64,000 bases of DNA from assembly GCF_014596465.1 (NCBI RefSeq), contig NZ_MECK01000013.1, positions 1 through 64,000 of the forward strand. Reading direction: 5' to 3'. The notes beneath the pieces were generated by a model, which saw only the letters and a list, made by a program, of their open reading frames with translations, was not told the DNA's origin and searched no databases. Positions 61,189 to 64,000 of this stretch are shown piece after piece. Origin of the DNA: Streptomyces sp. CBMA123 (GTDB taxonomy: Bacteria > Actinomycetota > Actinomycetes > Streptomycetales > Streptomycetaceae). A program made the position numbers and the translations under genes. How positions within the stretch are numbered: the first letter of the stretch is position 1; each line of letters opens with the position of its first letter.

Positions 61189-63057
61189 ATGTGTGGCCTC
61201 TGCGGATTCGTCATGCCCGAAGGTGGCGCCGAGCCGCCGGACGGAACTCTCGGCGAGATGCAGCGGGAACTCCGCCACCGCGGACCGGATTCATTCGGCG
61301 AACACGTGGCCGAACTCATCGGATTCGGCTTCGCGCGCCTGGGAATCATGGACCCCGACGGTGGCGAGCAGCCCGTGTACAGCGAGGATCAGAGTGTCGT
61401 CGCCATGACCACCGGGGAAATCTACAATCACGCCGAGTTGCGCCGCCGGCTCACCGCGCGCGGCCACACGCTCAAGAACCGGTGCGACACAGAGGTGGTG
61501 CCACATCTCTACGAAGAATACGGCACGGATTTCGTCGAACACCTCGATGGCCAGTTCGCCGTGGTGCTGTACGACCGTCGCCAACGTCTCTTCCTGGCCG
61601 CCCGGGACCATTTCGGCGTTGTGCCACTCTTCTATGCCTACGAACAGAGAACACTCGTCTTCGGATCCGAGATCAAGGCCCTCCTGCGACATCCGGTGGT
61701 GCGACGCGAGGTGGACCCCGTCGGGCTCGACCAGGTCCTGACCCTTCCCGGTCTGGTGAGTCCACGCACCATGTTCAAGGGGGTGCGCAGCGTTCCGCCC
61801 GGCACGATCGTGACGTCCAGGAACGGCGAAGCGCCTCGGGAACACCGCTACTGGGATCTTGCCTATCCACGCGCGGACGAGCCTCCGGAGCGGCACAGCG
61901 ACCGCTACTACGTCAATCGCCTGGAAGAGCTCCTGGTGAGCTCGGTGGAGAAGCGGCTGCAATCCGACGTCGGGGTCGGGCTCTATCTGAGCGGCGGACT
62001 GGATTCCTCGCTGATCGGCGCGATCATGCGATCGAAGTTGCCGAATGCGGACATCCCCTCCTTCTCTGCGGCCTTCCCCGAACGCGAACTGTCCGAAGCG
62101 CGGCACCAGCGGCTGATGAGTCGCAGCCTGGGCACCACCCACCATGAGCGCTTCATCCACGGGGACGACATCGCGGAGCGGCTCACCAGCGTGATCCGGC
62201 ACACAGAGTGTCCGTTGAAGGAGTCGTTCGACACGGCGGCCTTCGCCCTCTCGGAGACGGCCCGACGCCACGGGGTGAAGGTGGTCCTCACCGGGCAGGG
62301 CGCCGATGAACTCTTCGGCGGGTACATCGGATACCGGTTCGACCAGGTGCGGAGCAGCCAGCGTCGAGGTGTCGACCAGTTGAGCGAGGCCAGGCTGCGG
62401 GCCCGAGCGTGGGGTGACGAGAACTTCTTCTACGAGGGCGACGACGTCGCGTTCCGGGCTACCAAGAAGTGGCTCTATGCGGACGGCCTCGTCGAGGACG
62501 AGCCCGACATCGACTGCATGGCGCACCCGCTGGTGGACGTGGAACGCCTGGCCGGGCTGAGCAATCTGCACCGTCGTTCCTACCTGGACCTCAAACTCCG
62601 CCTCGCCGACCACCTGTTGGGCGACCACGGGGACCGCATGGCCTTCGCCAATTCGGTGGAGTCCCGGCACCCGTTCCTGGATCGCGAACTGGTGGACTTC
62701 ATGGCCACCGTCCCGGAGGACCTGAAACTGCACGAGCTGGAGGAGAAGTACCTCCTCAAGAAGGTGGCCCGCTCGTGGATTCCGGATTCCATCATCGACC
62801 GCGAGAAGTTCGGTTTCACTGCTCCGGGAAGCCCGCACCTGCTTCGTCAGCAGAATGATTTCATCACCTCCCTGCTCGATCCCGACCGGATCAAGGCCGA
62901 CGGCTACTTCGATCCGGCCTCGGTCGCCCAGCTCGTGGAGTCCTATTCACAGCCGGGGTTCAGAATCAACGTGCCGTTCGAAAAGGATCTCCTGATGACG
63001 GTGATCACCTTCAACGTCTTCCTTGACGTCTACGACCTGCCACGTAGGGGGAATTGA
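61189..63057 (+). CDS. Asparagine synthetase (glutamine-hydrolysing)
   Basis: A 622-residue AsnB-type enzyme that makes amide bonds from glutamine-derived ammonia and an adenylated carboxylate. The mature N-terminus is MCGLCG with the catalytic Cys 2; the class II glutaminase domain spans about 1-200 (RHRGPDSFGEHV, EIYNHAELRRRL). The synthetase domain starts near 235 with the ATP-pyrophosphatase loop SGGLDSS at 268-274. It continues with KVVLTGQGADELFGGY and the C-terminal NSVESRHPFLDRELVDF. The ATG at 61189 follows GGGAG. Its stop overlaps the next start (TGATG), so it is coupled to a carbamoyltransferase. In biosynthetic clusters such pairs tailor natural products, so this copy need not be primary metabolism. 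Confidence 0.95.
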   Translation: MCGLCGFVMPEGGAEPPDGTLGEMQRELRHRGPDSFGEHVAELIGFGFARLGIMDPDGGEQPVYSEDQSVVAMTTGEIYNHAELRRRLTARGHTLKNRCDTEVVPHLYEEYGTDFVEHLDGQFAVVLYDRRQRLFLAARDHFGVVPLFYAYEQRTLVFGSEIKALLRHPVVRREVDPVGLDQVLTLPGLVSPRTMFKGVRSVPPGTIVTSRNGEAPREHRYWDLAYPRADEPPERHSDRYYVNRLEELLVSSVEKRLQSDVGVGLYLSGGLDSSLIGAIMRSKLPNADIPSFSAAFPERELSEARHQRLMSRSLGTTHHERFIHGDDIAERLTSVIRHTECPLKESFDTAAFALSETARRHGVKVVLTGQGADELFGGYIGYRFDQVRSSQRRGVDQLSEARLRARAWGDENFFYEGDDVAFRATKKWLYADGLVEDEPDIDCMAHPLVDVERLAGLSNLHRRSYLDLKLRLADHLLGDHGDRMAFANSVESRHPFLDRELVDFMATVPEDLKLHELEEKYLLKKVARSWIPDSIIDREKFGFTAPGSPHLLRQQNDFITSLLDPDRIKADGYFDPASVAQLVESYSQPGFRINVPFEKDLLMTVITFNVFLDVYDLPRRGN

Positions 63058-64000
63058 TGACTGCTCCACTCGAGGGCCCCGTCATCGTGGGCATCTCCGC
63101 ACACTTTCACGATTCGGCCTGTGCCGTGATGGTCGGTGGGCGGCTGATCGCCGCAGCGCACGAGGAGCGGTTCACCCGCCGGAAGCAGGACCCAGGTATC
63201 CCCCGGGAGGCGCTCCGGCACTGCCTGCGGGAGGCCGGACTCACCATTGCGGACGTCGACTGCATCGCTTACTACGAGGACCCGGCGAAGAAACTCGACC
63301 GGCAACTCTGGACGGCGCTTCCCGACGTCCCAGAAACGGGGCCCCACGCACTGTTCCGGTTCGACGCGGACCGCCCCCGCCGGGAGATACGCGAAGTACT
63401 GGGATTCGACGGCCCCGTGGAGATCGTCGAGCACCACCTCTCGCACGCGGCCAGCGCCTACTACTTCTCGGGGTTCGAGGACTCCGCCGTTCTCACCGTG
63501 GACGCCGTGGGCGAATGGGCCACCACCACCTGGGGCCGCGGCACCGGGGCGGACCTCGACCTCCTGGACGAGGTCGAATTCCCGCATTCACTGGGCCTTC
63601 TCTACAGCACGATCACCGGGCACCTCGGCTTCGAGGTGAACGAAGGCGAGTACAAGGTGATGGGCCTCGCCCCCTACGGCGTTCCCCGCTATGCCGACCG
63701 GGTGCGCGAACTGATCGACGTGACCGCCGACGGGAAGTTCTCGCTCGACCTCTCCTACTTCGACTTCCGCAACCCCGCGGGCATGGGGTCCGAGCGGCTC
63801 GCCGAACTGCTCGGCCTGCCTCCCCGGATGCCGGAGTCCGAAATCGAGCAGGCCCACTGCGATCTCGCCCGCAGCATCCAGACCGTCACCGAGGAGACGC
63901 TGCTCGCCCTGGCCCACCGGGCCCGGCGCCTCGTGCCGAGCGACAACCTCTGCATGGCCGGCGGCGTTGCCCTGAACGTTGTCGCCGTCCGGCGGATCGT
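63057..64000 (+). CDS. NodU-family carbamoyltransferase (runs off the window)
   Basis: At least 314 residues are in the window, and the frame is open to the last base. It starts ATG 63057, overlapping the asparagine synthetase stop by one base. The N-terminus has IVGISAHFHDSACAVMVGGR and AAAHEERFTRRKQDPGIPRE. The middle has VEIVEHHLSHAASAYYFSGF, SAVLTVDAVGEWATTTWGRG and VNEGEYKVMGLAPYG, all typical of the NodU/CmcH Kae1-like domain. Near the edge comes NLCMAGGVALNVVAVRRI. Such enzymes move a carbamoyl group from carbamoyl phosphate to a hydroxyl or amine of a natural product. The C-terminal part is outside the window. Confidence 0.9.
   Translation, partial: MTAPLEGPVIVGISAHFHDSACAVMVGGRLIAAAHEERFTRRKQDPGIPREALRHCLREAGLTIADVDCIAYYEDPAKKLDRQLWTALPDVPETGPHALFRFDADRPRREIREVLGFDGPVEIVEHHLSHAASAYYFSGFEDSAVLTVDAVGEWATTTWGRGTGADLDLLDEVEFPHSLGLLYSTITGHLGFEVNEGEYKVMGLAPYGVPRYADRVRELIDVTADGKFSLDLSYFDFRNPAGMGSERLAELLGLPPRMPESEIEQAHCDLARSIQTVTEETLLALAHRARRLVPSDNLCMAGGVALNVVAVRRI

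Noticed and set aside
61291-62838. 515-codon minus-strand frame opposite the asparagine synthetase
   Set aside because: Shadow of a highly conserved enzyme gene.
1-64000. tRNA or rRNA genes and attachment sites
   Set aside because: No cloverleaf-like or rRNA-like sequence was recognised on either strand, so no att site could be tied to the recombinase fragment at 2015-2440.

Overview
The window is high-GC DNA of a streptomycete (Streptomyces or Kitasatospora type). Coding frames have strongly GC-biased third positions. Recognisable families include a SARP/AfsR regulator, DUF397-neighbourhood proteins (DUF6879), DUF5988, DUF2637/SpdB, amphi-Trp and GPP34. GTG and TTG starts are common, and IS21, IS630, IS5, IS6, IS982 and IS1634 remnants are frequent. 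That gene content, a plasmid-type Rep pair beside long iterons, and heavy IS decay fit a giant linear plasmid or a chromosomal arm; the sequence cannot tell these apart.

Layout. 1-6.9 kb is a scrapyard of transposase, toxin-like, recombinase and protease-propeptide fragments. It includes a decayed IS21 with a passenger gene that sits against the 3' end of a ku relic. 7.0-14.1 kb holds a large SARP-NB-ARC-TPR regulator, two convergent secreted FG-GAP/VCBS-repeat proteins (one SGNH hydrolase, one ricin-type lectin) and a DUF6879 pair. 14.3-25.6 kb is a compact minus-strand biosynthetic locus: DUF5988 protein, stand-alone ketosynthase, one full-reducing PKS module (KS-AT-DH-ER-KR-ACP), an anti-sigma-type ATPase, then an IstA-derived DNA-binding protein translationally coupled to an APH-like protein. 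26-36 kb carries IPT/TIG-repeat proteins (2, 8 and 3 repeats), an IS630 derivative inserted in a stop codon, a dnaB relic and a second IstA-derived gene. 36-45 kb has a small secreted protein, IS relics, a second ATPase, a two-winged-helix/zinc-ribbon protein and a DUF2637 membrane protein. 46-51 kb holds an IPT/beta-propeller pseudogene, a type I-E CRISPR relic (two repeats plus a Cas6e tail), the Rep pair with iterons, and a group II intron tail. 51-60 kb has secreted proteins (beta-helix, GH114 lipoprotein, subtilase), GPP34 and more IS debris. The right end begins another biosynthetic operon: asparagine synthetase and a NodU-type carbamoyltransferase, cut by the window edge.

The most striking uncatalogued signal is a ~55-bp element found four times (about 30.2, 33.4, 40.2 and 51.2 kb). 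Three of the four lie ahead of IPT/TIG genes or relics, in the promoter orientation. With the IPT proteins and the two transposase-derived regulators it suggests a co-regulated set. That is an inference.
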